A program made the position numbers and the translations under genes. Positions 17,502-26,911 of a DNA stretch of 64,000 bases are shown here, in pieces; within the stretch, counting starts at the first letter, position 1, and every line of letters begins with the position of its first letter. The notes under the pieces are model-generated. The model ran no database searches. It worked only from the letters and a program-made list of their open reading frames with translations, and was not told where the DNA came from. The DNA comes from JAABVY01 sp964627935 (GTDB lineage Bacteria; Zixibacteria; MSB-5A5; JAABVY01). The stretch is from positions 35,946-99,945 of the forward strand of contig CAZVLB010000017.1 in the NCBI GenBank assembly GCA_964627935.1, read 5' to 3'.

Positions 17502-17502
17502 T

Positions 17503-18138
17503 ATGCAGAATTTCGTCCGCAAACAGCTTCCTATGCTGATCGGCTTCACGGCCGGCATGATAATTATCGTGGCCTTTTTCTCCGGTCATCCAAGCATCAC
17601 CTCTTTCCGTTCCAGCATGCAGGTATGGGTCTCGATTGTGGGCGGATTCACGTTGCTCCTGGGAGTTGTTTCGATAACATCCATCAATTACAATCGCGTG
17701 CGCAACCTGGAAAAAGACTGGATTTTCAAGCTTATACTTCTTATCAGCCTGGCTGTATCCGGCGGTTTCGGGATTTTTCAGGGTACCGAAAAAGGCACGG
17801 TCTATGACTGGCTGTTTCAGAATATGGCCTCGCCGATGATGTCATCCATGTTTGCCCTGCTGGCATTTTTTATTGCCTCAGCCGCTTACCGGGCTTTCCG
17901 TGCCCGCACAATCGAGGCGACAATTCTATTGTTTGTGGCGGTAATTGTGATGCTGGGACGGATACCGTTGGGTGAGGTAATCTATTCGCGCATGCCCTCG
18001 ATAACCGAGTGGATCATGAATTATCCCAATCTGGCTGTGCAGAGGGGGATCATTATTGGCGCCGCATTGGGTGCCGCCAGCATGTCGATTCGAATTATCC
18101 TCGGTATTGAGAGAACCTATATGGGGAAGGGCAAATGA
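17503..18138 (+). CDS. Six-helix membrane protein of unknown function, module gene 2
   Basis: 211 residues, almost entirely membrane: about six helices, including LIGFTAGMIIIVAFFSG, VSIVGGFTLLLGVVSI, FALLAFFIASAAYRAF and RGIIIGAALGAASMSIRI. Short polar loops contain NYNRVRNLEKDWIFK and GTEKGTVYDWLF. I do not recognise a family. Its last four bases overlap the next gene (ATGA), so it is translated with it and probably forms a complex with its neighbours. Confidence 0.75.
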   Translation: MQNFVRKQLPMLIGFTAGMIIIVAFFSGHPSITSFRSSMQVWVSIVGGFTLLLGVVSITSINYNRVRNLEKDWIFKLILLISLAVSGGFGIFQGTEKGTVYDWLFQNMASPMMSSMFALLAFFIASAAYRAFRARTIEATILLFVAVIVMLGRIPLGEVIYSRMPSITEWIMNYPNLAVQRGIIIGAALGAASMSIRIILGIERTYMGKGK

Positions 18139-18986
18139 ACAGGCAAAGGATTGCTGATATGCTCTCATCGATTGACCGCAGGATTGTTTACCTGGCGGTC
18201 TTTGCAGCTGTTATTCTGCCCTTTATACTGCCGATCCCATTGCCGATTTATATTAGCAAAGAGAGCCGTGAACTGTATGAATGGGTTGAGAATATCCCGA
18301 ATGGCAGCACTATCATTCTGACATTTGACTATTACCCATCGACCATTGCCGAGGTCGAGCCGATGTCACGCGCGGCAATCAAACATTGCTGGAGCAAGGA
18401 TATAAAGCTTGTTTCCATGTCCACCGTACCATTGGGCGGACCCAGTATTACAGCCAGGGTGCTGGATGAAATGGCCACCGGCTGGGCGGTGGAGGAACTC
18501 GGCCGCGAGATGAAATATGGTGTTGATTATATCAATCTTGGATACAAGCCGGATTACAAGGCCGTGATCCTCGGTATGGGCGAAAATTTCCGAAAAATTT
18601 ATCCGACAGATTTCCGTGGCGTGTCATTGGATGACTATGAAATCATGCGGGATGTTAATTCCTATGATGATGTAGAGTTTCTTTTCATTGTATCTGATAA
18701 CGGCATAGTTGATGAATGGGTGACGATCGCCAACCGCCAGTTCGGACTGCCATTGGGAGCAGGGGTTACCGCAGTTATGGCGCCCAAATTTTACTCATAC
18801 TTGCAGAGCAATCAGATGGTGGGCCTGCTGGGTGGGATGAAAGGCGGGGCTGAGTATGAGAAACTGATCGACCGGGAAGGCATGTCGACCGTTTTCATGG
18901 GCCCGCAATCCTCGGTCCACATGATTATTATCATATTCATCCTGATCGGCAACACCGCCTATTTCCTGGGAGGCCGCAAGAAATGA
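18135..18986 (+). CDS. Membrane-anchored soluble-domain protein, module gene 3
   Basis: 283 residues, with a membrane helix at about 17-36, a large extracytoplasmic or cytoplasmic alpha/beta domain and a C-terminal helix at about 262-278. The domain alternates beta strands and helices (TIILTFDYYPSTIAEVEPMS, VEFLFIVSDNG) and ends with a glycine-rich LLGGMKGGAEYE motif. The strand-helix pattern suggests a Rossmann-like ligand-binding fold, but I see no catalytic signature. It overlaps the genes on both sides by 4 bases. Confidence 0.75.
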   Translation: MNRQRIADMLSSIDRRIVYLAVFAAVILPFILPIPLPIYISKESRELYEWVENIPNGSTIILTFDYYPSTIAEVEPMSRAAIKHCWSKDIKLVSMSTVPLGGPSITARVLDEMATGWAVEELGREMKYGVDYINLGYKPDYKAVILGMGENFRKIYPTDFRGVSLDDYEIMRDVNSYDDVEFLFIVSDNGIVDEWVTIANRQFGLPLGAGVTAVMAPKFYSYLQSNQMVGLLGGMKGGAEYEKLIDREGMSTVFMGPQSSVHMIIIIFILIGNTAYFLGGRKK

Positions 18987-19627
18987 GCGAGTCGGTGGTA
19001 GCCTTTCTGGAGATGTCGGTGGCCGGATTTTTGATCCTGTGCATCTTCTCCTTTTTATATAAAGACAATCCATTTTATCGTCTGGCTGAGCATATATTTG
19101 CCGGACTCACGGCAGGCTATTATGTGGGGCTGATCTGGCAGCAGGTGATTGTCCAGCAGTTGTGGATCCCGATGACCCAGGAGAATAAACTGGAGCTTGT
19201 GGTCCCGGCTCTTCTGGGTATTATGATGTTTACGCGCCTGTTTGACCGCTTTTCGTATATTTCGCGTATCTCATTGGCATTTGTGATGGGCAATACGGCA
19301 GGAATATTTCTGATCCAGCAGCTTCATGGGCTGGTTTTGCCGCAGACCCAGGCCACGATAATCAGCCCATTGGCCGGTGACTGGCTGTTTGGTCTTATCC
19401 CCGGCGGACTGGTAATTATTGTAGGCGTAATCACCACACTGATTTATTTTTACTTCTCCAAAGAGCACAAGGGTTTGATGGGTTACTCGGCTCGCGTGGG
19501 CATGGTTATTATCATGATCTCCTTTGGGGCGCATTTTGGGTATACGGTCATGGCCCGTATTTCTCTCCTGATCGGGCAGGTAAAATTTTTGACTGTCGAC
19601 TGGCTGCGTATATTCACCTTAAATTAG
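18983..19627 (+). CDS. Six-helix membrane protein of unknown function, module gene 4
   Basis: 214 residues with about six hydrophobic helices. The N-terminal half contains NPFYRLAEHIFAGLTAGYYVG, whose internal His/Glu could lie in the membrane, and a glycine-rich GLIPGGLVIIVGVITTL helix. No recognised family. It is the last of the coupled module; a 69-base AT-rich gap follows before the nucleotidyltransferase gene. Confidence 0.75.
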   Translation: MSESVVAFLEMSVAGFLILCIFSFLYKDNPFYRLAEHIFAGLTAGYYVGLIWQQVIVQQLWIPMTQENKLELVVPALLGIMMFTRLFDRFSYISRISLAFVMGNTAGIFLIQQLHGLVLPQTQATIISPLAGDWLFGLIPGGLVIIVGVITTLIYFYFSKEHKGLMGYSARVGMVIIMISFGAHFGYTVMARISLLIGQVKFLTVDWLRIFTLN

Positions 19628-19696
19628 TTGCTTTTTCGCCTCATTCTTTTTTTATTACCGGATTTACTGAAATGATAGTTGAAATCAGGGAGAGAT

Positions 19697-20671
19697 ATGA
19701 AGATTATAATACCAGTTGCCGGGATTGGCACAAGACTGAGACCGCACACTCATACCGCTCCCAAGGCGCTTTTGTACGTTGCCGGTAAACCGCTATTGGG
19801 GCATATACTCGATTCAATCAAAGACCTGGATTTCGACGAAATCATCTTCATTGTCGGATTCCTGGGTGACAAAATTGTCGAATATGTGAATGAAAATTAT
19901 GATTTCAAGACACGCTTCGTTAATCAGGAAGAGCTTCTGGGGCTGGGATATGCGATCAATATGGGTATTGACAAGGATGAAACCGACGAGCTTTTGATTC
20001 TTTTGGGTGATACAATTATAGAAACCAACTGGCAGGATTTTATCGGTAAGGGCCAGAATCTTCTGGGTGTCAAGCCGGTTGATGATCCGCGCAGGTTCGG
20101 TGTGGCCGAGGTGGATGGTACACGGATTCTAAAGCTGTGGGAGAAGCCGGAGGAACCGCCCTCCAACCTGGCCCTGGTCGGGGTATATTATATCAAGGAT
20201 ACGCAGTTACTGAAAAGCGCCCTGGAAGAGGTGATCGAATCGGATATCAGGACCAAAAATGAATACCAGGTCACCGATGCATTCCAGGTCATGCTGGATA
20301 AAGGCGCCGAGATTCATACGCATAAAATCGATGGCTGGTATGATTGCGGCAAGTCGGAGACGCTTCTGGCAACCAACCGTCATCTGCTGGATAGATGCAA
20401 GACCTGTGAATATAAAATCGAAGGAACAGTGATAATACCGCCGGTGTTTATCGATGACACAGCTAAGATTTCAAATTCTATTATCGGTCCATATGCCTCG
20501 ATCGCCGAGAAAACTGTTGTGGAGAACTCGATTATCACCAATTCAATTATTGCTTATAAATCCAGGGTCAAAAACGGCATGTTGAAGGATTCCCTGGTGG
20601 GTCATCAGGCGGTCGTACGCGGTCATCTGCGCACATTAAACGTGGGCGACTCATCCGAAATAGATTACTGA
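19697..20671 (+). CDS. Sugar-1-phosphate nucleotidyltransferase
   Basis: A GT-A-fold NTP-transferase that likely activates a sugar-1-phosphate with NTP. The N-terminal signature GIGTRLRPHTHTAPKALLYV is a close match to the G-x-G-T-R-x-R-P...P-K motif of RmlA/GalU-type enzymes. LLGDTIIETNW supplies the metal-binding Asp, and DGWYDCGKSETLL is typical of the family. A left-handed beta-helix repeat region follows at the C-terminus (about 235-320). I chose ATG 19697, which has AGGGAGAG upstream; TTG 19679 has none. The exact sugar cannot be told. Confidence 0.88.
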   Translation: MKIIIPVAGIGTRLRPHTHTAPKALLYVAGKPLLGHILDSIKDLDFDEIIFIVGFLGDKIVEYVNENYDFKTRFVNQEELLGLGYAINMGIDKDETDELLILLGDTIIETNWQDFIGKGQNLLGVKPVDDPRRFGVAEVDGTRILKLWEKPEEPPSNLALVGVYYIKDTQLLKSALEEVIESDIRTKNEYQVTDAFQVMLDKGAEIHTHKIDGWYDCGKSETLLATNRHLLDRCKTCEYKIEGTVIIPPVFIDDTAKISNSIIGPYASIAEKTVVENSIITNSIIAYKSRVKNGMLKDSLVGHQAVVRGHLRTLNVGDSSEIDY

Positions 20672-20728
20672 CATAGAGAATACCATAGTAAACCGAAGGA
20701 ATTTGTTGAGGATAGAAAAGGAGATTCG

Positions 20729-21892
20729 ATGGAGGAGAAAAGATACCTGTTTTCATCGGAATCTGTAACCGAGGGCCATCCGGATAAAATCTGCGACCAG
20801 ATTTCGGATGCGGTGCTGGATGATGTCCTTATACAGGACCGAAACGGCCGGGTGGCCTGCGAAACATTTGTGACAGTCGGCCTGGTGCTGGTTGGCGGCG
20901 AAATTACCACCACCGGTTATGTCGATCTGCCCAAACTGGTTCGCGCGGTTATCAAGGATATCGGCTATACCAATCCGGACTTCGGATTTCATTACAATAC
21001 AGTAGCGTTATTGAATGCCATCGGGCATCAGTCCCCCGATATCGCTCAGGGCGTGGATACCGGCGGCGCAGGCGACCAGGGGTTGATGACTGGCTATGCA
21101 TCCAATGAAACCCCCGAATACATGCCCATGCCGATTATGCTCTCGCATAAGCTGGCCAAACGTATGTCCGAGGTGCGTAAGTCGGGCGAGCTGGATTACC
21201 TGGGGCCGGATGGTAAGACGCAGATTTCTGTTGAATATGTCAACGGCAAGCCGGAGCGAATCGATACGATCGTGATCGCCTGCCAGCATACCAATAAAGT
21301 TCTTGATTATGTCGGTTCCGAGATTACCCAGCAGGCTCGTGAGGAGATGATCGAGCATTTCATTAAGCCCGTGATTCCTGCAGAACTTATCGATGATAAA
21401 ACGAAATATTTTGTCAATCAAACCGGTAAATTCATCATCGGCGGCCCGCAATCCGATACCGGCATGACCGGCCGTAAGATTATAGTCGACACATATGGCG
21501 GTATGGCAACCCATGGTGGCGGAGCTTTCTCGGGCAAGGATCCTACGAAAGTCGACCGTTCAGCAGCTTACATGGCCCGCTATGTCGCCAAGAATATAGT
21601 AGCCGCCGAACTTGCCGAAAAGTGCACAATTCAGCTGGCCTATGTGATCGGTAGAGCGGACCCGGTTTCGATCAATATCTTCCCCGATCCGGAGCCCAAA
21701 ATCCCGATTCCGCGTATCGAGGAGCTTGTACGCAAACACTTCCAGCTAACCCCGCGGGGAATGATAGAACAGCTTGACTTATTGAGACCGATTTACCGCA
21801 AAACATCGACATACGGACATTTTGGAAGAACCGAACCGGAATTCACCTGGGAACGCACAGATGTGGCCAAGGACCTGGCCCGCGATGCATAG
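20729..21892 (+). CDS. metK: S-adenosylmethionine synthetase
   Basis: Makes SAM from methionine and ATP. The 387 residues match the family: GHPDKICDQISDAVLD (ATP/Mg site), GAGDQGLMTGYA, GGPQSDTGMTGRKI and GGGAFSGKDPTKVDRS. AAAAGGAGATT precedes ATG 20729. The upstream gap is only 57 bases, too short for a SAM riboswitch. ahcY follows after 12 bases, pairing SAM synthesis with recycling of its by-product. Confidence 0.98.
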   Translation: MEEKRYLFSSESVTEGHPDKICDQISDAVLDDVLIQDRNGRVACETFVTVGLVLVGGEITTTGYVDLPKLVRAVIKDIGYTNPDFGFHYNTVALLNAIGHQSPDIAQGVDTGGAGDQGLMTGYASNETPEYMPMPIMLSHKLAKRMSEVRKSGELDYLGPDGKTQISVEYVNGKPERIDTIVIACQHTNKVLDYVGSEITQQAREEMIEHFIKPVIPAELIDDKTKYFVNQTGKFIIGGPQSDTGMTGRKIIVDTYGGMATHGGGAFSGKDPTKVDRSAAYMARYVAKNIVAAELAEKCTIQLAYVIGRADPVSINIFPDPEPKIPIPRIEELVRKHFQLTPRGMIEQLDLLRPIYRKTSTYGHFGRTEPEFTWERTDVAKDLARDA

Positions 21893-21904
21893 AAAGGAGA
21901 TGCA

Positions 21905-23161
21905 ATGAGATACGATGTCAGATCGCTGTCACTGGCCGCTGACGGAAAGAAAAAGATCGATTGGGCCGCCAATTTCATGCCGGTCCTGAGCATTATAGAA
22001 GAGAGATTTCGCAAGGAAAAACCGCTTAAGGGCGTAAAGATTGCCGCCTGCCTGCATGTCACCAGCGAAACCGCCAACCTGGCCCGCACTCTTAAGGCCG
22101 GAGGCGCAGAGCTTTATCTGTGTGCCTCGAATCCATTGTCGACCCAGGATGATGTGGCCGCCTCGCTGGTCAAGCATGACAAGATCAGCGTGTTTGCCAT
22201 TACCGGCGCCAGCAATACCAAATATTATCAGCATATCAAGGCCTGCCTTCGCCCGGGATTAAATATGACCATGGATGACGGCTGCGATTTGGTGACCACA
22301 CTACATAAGCAGGAACGCAAATTCCTCAAGGATATCTTCGGCGGTACAGAGGAAACGACTACCGGCGTTATCAGATTGCACAGCATGGTTGCAGATGGCA
22401 AACTGGAGTACCCGGTCATTGCCGTAAACGATTCCAAGACCAAGCATTTCTTCGATAACCGCTATGGTACCGGCCAATCCACGCTGGACGGTATCCTGCG
22501 GGCGACCAATTACCTGATCGCCGGGTCGACAGTTGTCGTAGCCGGCTACGGCTGGTGCGGACGGGGTCTGGCCAACCGTGCCAAGGGAATGGGCGCCAAT
22601 GTTATCGTGACCGAGGTTGATCCCCTCAAGGGTATCGAGGCGGTTATGGATGGTTTCAATGTCATGCCCATGTCCAAGGCAGCCCGTGTGGGCGATATCT
22701 TCATCACAGTTACCGGCAACAAGAGCGTGATCCGTCCCGAGCATTTCCGCAAAATGAAGGATGGCGCGGTGGTTTGCAATTCGGGCCATTTCAATGTCGA
22801 GCTCGATCTGGATGGCCTGCGCAAGATTTCCCGCAATGTGCGCGAGGTTCGTCCGTTGGTAAATGAATACATGTTGCCCAAGAAAAAGAGAATTATCGTG
22901 CTGGCCGAGGGAAGACTGGTTAATCTCTCATGCGCCGAGGGACATCCGGCCATGGTTATGGATATGTCTTTTGCCAATCAGGCCCTGTCGGCAGAATACC
23001 TGGTTAAGAACAGGGACAAGCTCGATATTAATGTGCACAAAGTGCCGGAAAAAATCGATGCCCAGATTTCAAAGCTGAAACTGAAATCGATGAATGTCGC
23101 TATCGACAGGCTGACCAAGGAACAGCGCGAATACCTGGCCTCATGGGAAGCCGGAACATAG
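21905..23161 (+). CDS. ahcY: Adenosylhomocysteinase
   Basis: Hydrolyses S-adenosylhomocysteine to adenosine and homocysteine, removing the inhibitor of SAM methyltransferases. At 418 residues it is the shorter type lacking the roughly 40-residue insert seen in many bacterial and plant enzymes. The signatures are HVTSETANLA, DDGCDLV, EETTTGV, NDSKTKHFFDN and the NAD-binding VAGYGWCGRGLANRAKG. AAAGGAG precedes the start. A strong terminator follows at 23186. Confidence 0.97.
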   Translation: MRYDVRSLSLAADGKKKIDWAANFMPVLSIIEERFRKEKPLKGVKIAACLHVTSETANLARTLKAGGAELYLCASNPLSTQDDVAASLVKHDKISVFAITGASNTKYYQHIKACLRPGLNMTMDDGCDLVTTLHKQERKFLKDIFGGTEETTTGVIRLHSMVADGKLEYPVIAVNDSKTKHFFDNRYGTGQSTLDGILRATNYLIAGSTVVVAGYGWCGRGLANRAKGMGANVIVTEVDPLKGIEAVMDGFNVMPMSKAARVGDIFITVTGNKSVIRPEHFRKMKDGAVVCNSGHFNVELDLDGLRKISRNVREVRPLVNEYMLPKKKRIIVLAEGRLVNLSCAEGHPAMVMDMSFANQALSAEYLVKNRDKLDINVHKVPEKIDAQISKLKLKSMNVAIDRLTKEQREYLASWEAGT

Positions 23162-23185
23162 AAAACTATTATAAATTGAATACAG

Positions 23186-23211
23186 GCCGCTTCTTCGGGG
23201 GCGGCTTTTTT
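23186..23211 (+). terminator. Rho-independent terminator of metK-ahcY
   Basis: An 8-bp stem (23186-23193 with 23198-23205, including two G-T pairs) closed by a TTCG tetraloop and followed by six T. It touches the stop of the convergent lptFG gene at 23210. Confidence 0.9.
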
Positions 23212-25819
23212 ATTTGCGGGCCCTGATCATCATGAACAAACCAACCACCAGGAAGATGGCATTGACCGACCAGGCAGCAAACATGGGCGGGATTTTGCCG
23301 GATGTGCCCAGGGTGCGAAAGACCTCGAACATAATCATGTAGGCGAATGATATACCTATGGCGAATGCGAATCCGATGGCCGGAGAACCGCGCCGTGGAT
23401 CGGATGCCAGGGGTACGGCAATCAGTATGATGATAAAACTGGTCAGGGGCAGGGCATATTTGAAGCGCAGGTAGACCTCCTCGGAGGTGGTCGGCAGGCC
23501 GTTTTTGCTTTTGATGCGGATTTCCTCGCGCAGGTCGCTGATTGTTTGATCATATCCAAAATCACGCGGATCGATACGTCTTTTTGTAAAGCGCTGGGGA
23601 GTTTCGGATAGGTAATCCAGATAAAGTGTATCGAACTGGATGATCGAGTCCCGGCTGGTGGGATCATCAGGTTCCGCAAATATGGTGCGTTTGCCATCCA
23701 GGGCCAGCCAGACTGAATCCTGCCAGTTTATTTCGCGGACTTCGAGGATTTCCTGCAGGTGATTTTCGCTGTATGTATGAATCTGCACATCTTTGCCCAT
23801 TAGCTGTCTGGGGCTGTAGAGCCGGAAATTGAATATGCGGCCCTCATCGCCTCGACGGTGAAAATTCGAGTAGTATTCCTCACGGTATTCGGGTATCCGC
23901 TCGATTTTACCGTAGCGTATTTCCGATTTCATTTGATTGGTATAAGGCAATATTTTCTCTGATGCCACGAATACTATAACTGAAATGGTCAATCCGGCCA
24001 GCAGAATGGGCAGGGCCACGCGCCATAATGATACTCCCGAGGCCTTGATTGCCAGCACCTCATTTCTTCGAGCCATCAGGCCGATAGTGAAGATCGCCGA
24101 TAACAGCACAGCCACCGGTATGGTGAGCACAATCAGGAAGGGGGTATAGTACAGGTAGAACCTGAGCACATCAATGATATTGGCCTTCTTATCGATATAT
24201 GTATCGAGGTGTTCGATCAGATGCACAAGATGCATGATCAGGATGAAAATTACCAGTGACAGAATCAGGGTCTTGGCGAATTTACCCAGAAGATATCCAT
24301 CGAGGATTTTTGTGGGCCGCAGACGTGCTTTCCAAACTGACCGTTCCCGTGGAGTGCTTTCGACATTATCCAGCTCGCCACGCATCAGCCTGGAGAATCT
24401 CTCCATCCATTCACGCAATTTGAGCATAGGCGTCGACCTTCTGAGCGTGCCCAGGAATGCCAGAAGCGGTTTTTCCGTTATCAGTCTATACAGCAATATC
24501 AGTCCAACGGCGCCGATCAGGATATTGGGCATCCACATTGACAATACCGGTGAGACAAATCCGCGGTCGGAAAGTTCCTCACCGCCGATCAGGAAGGCCC
24601 AGTAAATTATGAATAGTCCTAACGAAAGGCCGATTGCAGTACCCATACCTCCTCGACGGGCCAGCATGCCCAGCGGTGCGCCGATAAGAACAAACACAAT
24701 GCAGGCGGCCGGTATGGAAAATTTCTTGTGCACCTCGAGCAAATAGACATTTTGTGATTTTTCCAGCTGGTTGATTTTACGCAGGTTGCTCTTGATAATG
24801 TTTTTTGTGTTGCGCATATGTGTCAGGGCATCCAGCACGAATTCGAACTGAACCTTCTCCTCCGGCGCGGCATCGACGAACTGCGGCTTTTGTATATCGC
24901 CTCTTAATATCCTGTTGGGATCGCTGTGGCTCAGTATAATTTTGTCGTTTTCTTCCTGATAGCGGTCGATATTCTCCTGCAGTTTGTCGGTTTCGGCCAG
25001 CATTTCGGCGCTTGACATTTCACGGTCACCCCGATGAGATGAGGATGTCTTGCGCAATTCCCGGCTGATATCGCGGATGTTGAAAACCTGCTTTTTGAAA
25101 AGCACACGCCTGTAACGCGTGGGATCGGTTTCGCTGGATTCATAGATTTCGCCATCCTCCAGTTCAAAGGAAAGCACCTGGCCGCCCTCAAGAAATTCCA
25201 GGTAGCCCCGTTCGGCTGTGATGGTGCGATCAGTTCGCGGGGAGCGCTGGTCATAGATAAGCACGTCCTTAATGCGCGAGGTCTGGTGATTTACATCGCC
25301 GATCAGGATGAAATAGCCGGGAATATCATTAATGAAGACATTGCTTTGAATCGAGAGGGTGGGTCGCATAACGCGAATATCGCCCATCAGCACGCGCGCC
25401 TCATGGTTGGCATCGGGCAGGACATCATTATTGAACCAGACCAGAAGCCCGGCCAGGATTGAGGCCGCAATCAGCACCGGCAGGAGAATTCTGAGGACAT
25501 TTACGCCGGAGCTTTTCATTGCCAGCACCTCCATATCCGCGCTCATCCGGCCGAAAGCCATCAAGGTCGCGATCAGGGTGGCCATCGGCACCGCCAGTGC
25601 GGTCATCCAGGCCAGATTGAGAATAAAAACCCAGATAACCGTGAGGGCATCGAGATTTTTTCCGATAATCATCTCGACCACATTGGGAATCAGGTCGAGT
25701 ACCAGCACGAATATGGTTACAATAAAGGCAAAGATAAAAGGGGCCAGATGTTCTTTTAGGATATGGCGCGAAAGTATTCCCATGCCGCTCAAGGTAATTA
25801 GATTGATTGATCTGAACAA
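23210..25819 (-). CDS. Fused LptF-LptG LPS-export permease
   Basis: One open frame of 869 residues contains two complete LptF/LptG (YjgP/YjgQ) units. The first (about 1-452) and the second (about 506-869) each have membrane helices at both ends around a periplasmic beta-jellyroll region. Each also carries the coupling-helix motif: EVLAMKSSGVNVLR and EVLAIKASGVSLWR. A basic linker of about 50 residues joins them on the cytoplasmic side. In most bacteria these are two genes whose products form a 1:1 permease with LptB2. The first unit has an inserted acidic coiled coil (about 268-295). The start is TTG 25819, supported by AAGGA seven bases upstream. No lptB or lptC is nearby. Confidence 0.88.
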   Translation of the reverse strand: MFRSINLITLSGMGILSRHILKEHLAPFIFAFIVTIFVLVLDLIPNVVEMIIGKNLDALTVIWVFILNLAWMTALAVPMATLIATLMAFGRMSADMEVLAMKSSGVNVLRILLPVLIAASILAGLLVWFNNDVLPDANHEARVLMGDIRVMRPTLSIQSNVFINDIPGYFILIGDVNHQTSRIKDVLIYDQRSPRTDRTITAERGYLEFLEGGQVLSFELEDGEIYESSETDPTRYRRVLFKKQVFNIRDISRELRKTSSSHRGDREMSSAEMLAETDKLQENIDRYQEENDKIILSHSDPNRILRGDIQKPQFVDAAPEEKVQFEFVLDALTHMRNTKNIIKSNLRKINQLEKSQNVYLLEVHKKFSIPAACIVFVLIGAPLGMLARRGGMGTAIGLSLGLFIIYWAFLIGGEELSDRGFVSPVLSMWMPNILIGAVGLILLYRLITEKPLLAFLGTLRRSTPMLKLREWMERFSRLMRGELDNVESTPRERSVWKARLRPTKILDGYLLGKFAKTLILSLVIFILIMHLVHLIEHLDTYIDKKANIIDVLRFYLYYTPFLIVLTIPVAVLLSAIFTIGLMARRNEVLAIKASGVSLWRVALPILLAGLTISVIVFVASEKILPYTNQMKSEIRYGKIERIPEYREEYYSNFHRRGDEGRIFNFRLYSPRQLMGKDVQIHTYSENHLQEILEVREINWQDSVWLALDGKRTIFAEPDDPTSRDSIIQFDTLYLDYLSETPQRFTKRRIDPRDFGYDQTISDLREEIRIKSKNGLPTTSEEVYLRFKYALPLTSFIIILIAVPLASDPRRGSPAIGFAFAIGISFAYMIMFEVFRTLGTSGKIPPMFAAWSVNAIFLVVGLFMMIRARK

Positions 25820-25875
25820 CTATTTTTCCTTGATGTTTATAACCCCGCTGTTTAGATTTGATCCCGAGGACAGAT

Positions 25876-26796
25876 ATGATCAAAGATTTCTCGTTGAATG
25901 AAAAGGTAGTCGATTTCTTTCTGCTCAAACAGATCGAAGTCAGGGCGCATGGCGGCGGATCCCGTCTGGTAATGATACTGGGCGACCGCACCGGCGATAT
26001 TGACGCTGTTTTGTGGGAGGATGCCGAGCAGGTTATGGAAAGCCTGCGGGGTGCCGAGGTGGTCAAGGTTGCCGGCACTGTCGGCAGTTATCGTAACCGT
26101 CCGCAATTATCCGTGGCCAAAATACGACGGGCCGAGACGGGTGAGTATGAACCGGCCAACCTCAGGCGCGCATCATTGAAAAGCCCGGAGGAGCTCAAGG
26201 CCGATTATCTCGAACTGGCGGAGTCCCTGGAAAGTGAACATCTCAAAACGCTTCTGGTAAATCTGTCAGAGAAAGAGGCTGTATTTGGCAAATGGCTGAT
26301 CTGGCCGGCGGGCAAGAAATGGCACCATGACTACTTTTCCGGACTTGCCGATCACAGCCTGTCGCTGGCGCGTCTGGCGGAATCGGTCTGTGCCCAATAT
26401 AAATTCCTGGACCGCGATCTTTTGATAGCCGGCGCTCTTTTGCATGATCTCGGCAAGGTGGTTGAGTTCGAGGGTGAGATGGTCTATGATTATTCCACAC
26501 CGGGCCGGCTGGTTGGACATATCGTGATGGGGGATCAGATGGTGACCGAGATGATTCGCCAGATCGAGGATTTTCCCAGGGATACCGAGATGAAACTCAG
26601 GCACCTGATACTTTCTCATCACGGTGAGATGGATAAAGGGGCGGTAGTCAGGCCAAAGACCCGCGAGGCTTATGTTCTGCATCTTCTGGATGAAATCGAC
26701 AGCAAGCTTGATGCTATTAATAAAATTGCCGAAAAAGCCGATGATATATGGAGCGAGTATATCAAACCGCTCGAGGATTATTTGTATTTTGGCTAA
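25876..26796 (+). CDS. OB-fold/HD-domain protein, YhaM-like 3'-5' exoribonuclease
   Basis: About 306 residues: an N-terminal OB-fold nucleic-acid-binding domain (LVMILGDRTGDIDAVLW, VVKVAGTVGSYRNRPQLSV), then an HD domain with GLADHSLSLARL, LIAGALLHDLGKV and ILSHHGE. This arrangement defines the YhaM family of metal-dependent 3'-5' exoribonucleases. ATG 25876 is preferred because GAGGA lies 5 bases upstream; an in-frame TTG at 25858 has nothing comparable. It is divergent from lptFG with a gap of 56 bases. Confidence 0.85.
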   Translation: MIKDFSLNEKVVDFFLLKQIEVRAHGGGSRLVMILGDRTGDIDAVLWEDAEQVMESLRGAEVVKVAGTVGSYRNRPQLSVAKIRRAETGEYEPANLRRASLKSPEELKADYLELAESLESEHLKTLLVNLSEKEAVFGKWLIWPAGKKWHHDYFSGLADHSLSLARLAESVCAQYKFLDRDLLIAGALLHDLGKVVEFEGEMVYDYSTPGRLVGHIVMGDQMVTEMIRQIEDFPRDTEMKLRHLILSHHGEMDKGAVVRPKTREAYVLHLLDEIDSKLDAINKIAEKADDIWSEYIKPLEDYLYFG

Positions 26797-26855
26797 AGGG
26801 AATCCTGCCGTAAAATATTATTGTATGTAAATTGGGGCGATTCAGCAAATTTTTG

Positions 26856-26884
26856 TTGAAAAGTTAAAAGGCAGGGTCTATACT
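26856..26884 (+). promoter_or_regulatory. Sigma-70-type promoter of mreB
   Basis: TTGAAA (26856-26861), 17-base spacer, TATACT (26879-26884), with an AT-rich stretch just upstream. The predicted transcription start is near 26891, giving a leader of about 21 bases to ATG 26912. Confidence 0.75.
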
Positions 26885-26911
26885 CAGATAATTAAACAGG
26901 GAAGTTGAAAT

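Noticed and set aside
20672..20728. A SAM riboswitch before metK
   Set aside because: Only 57 bases are available and no multi-helix structure is visible.
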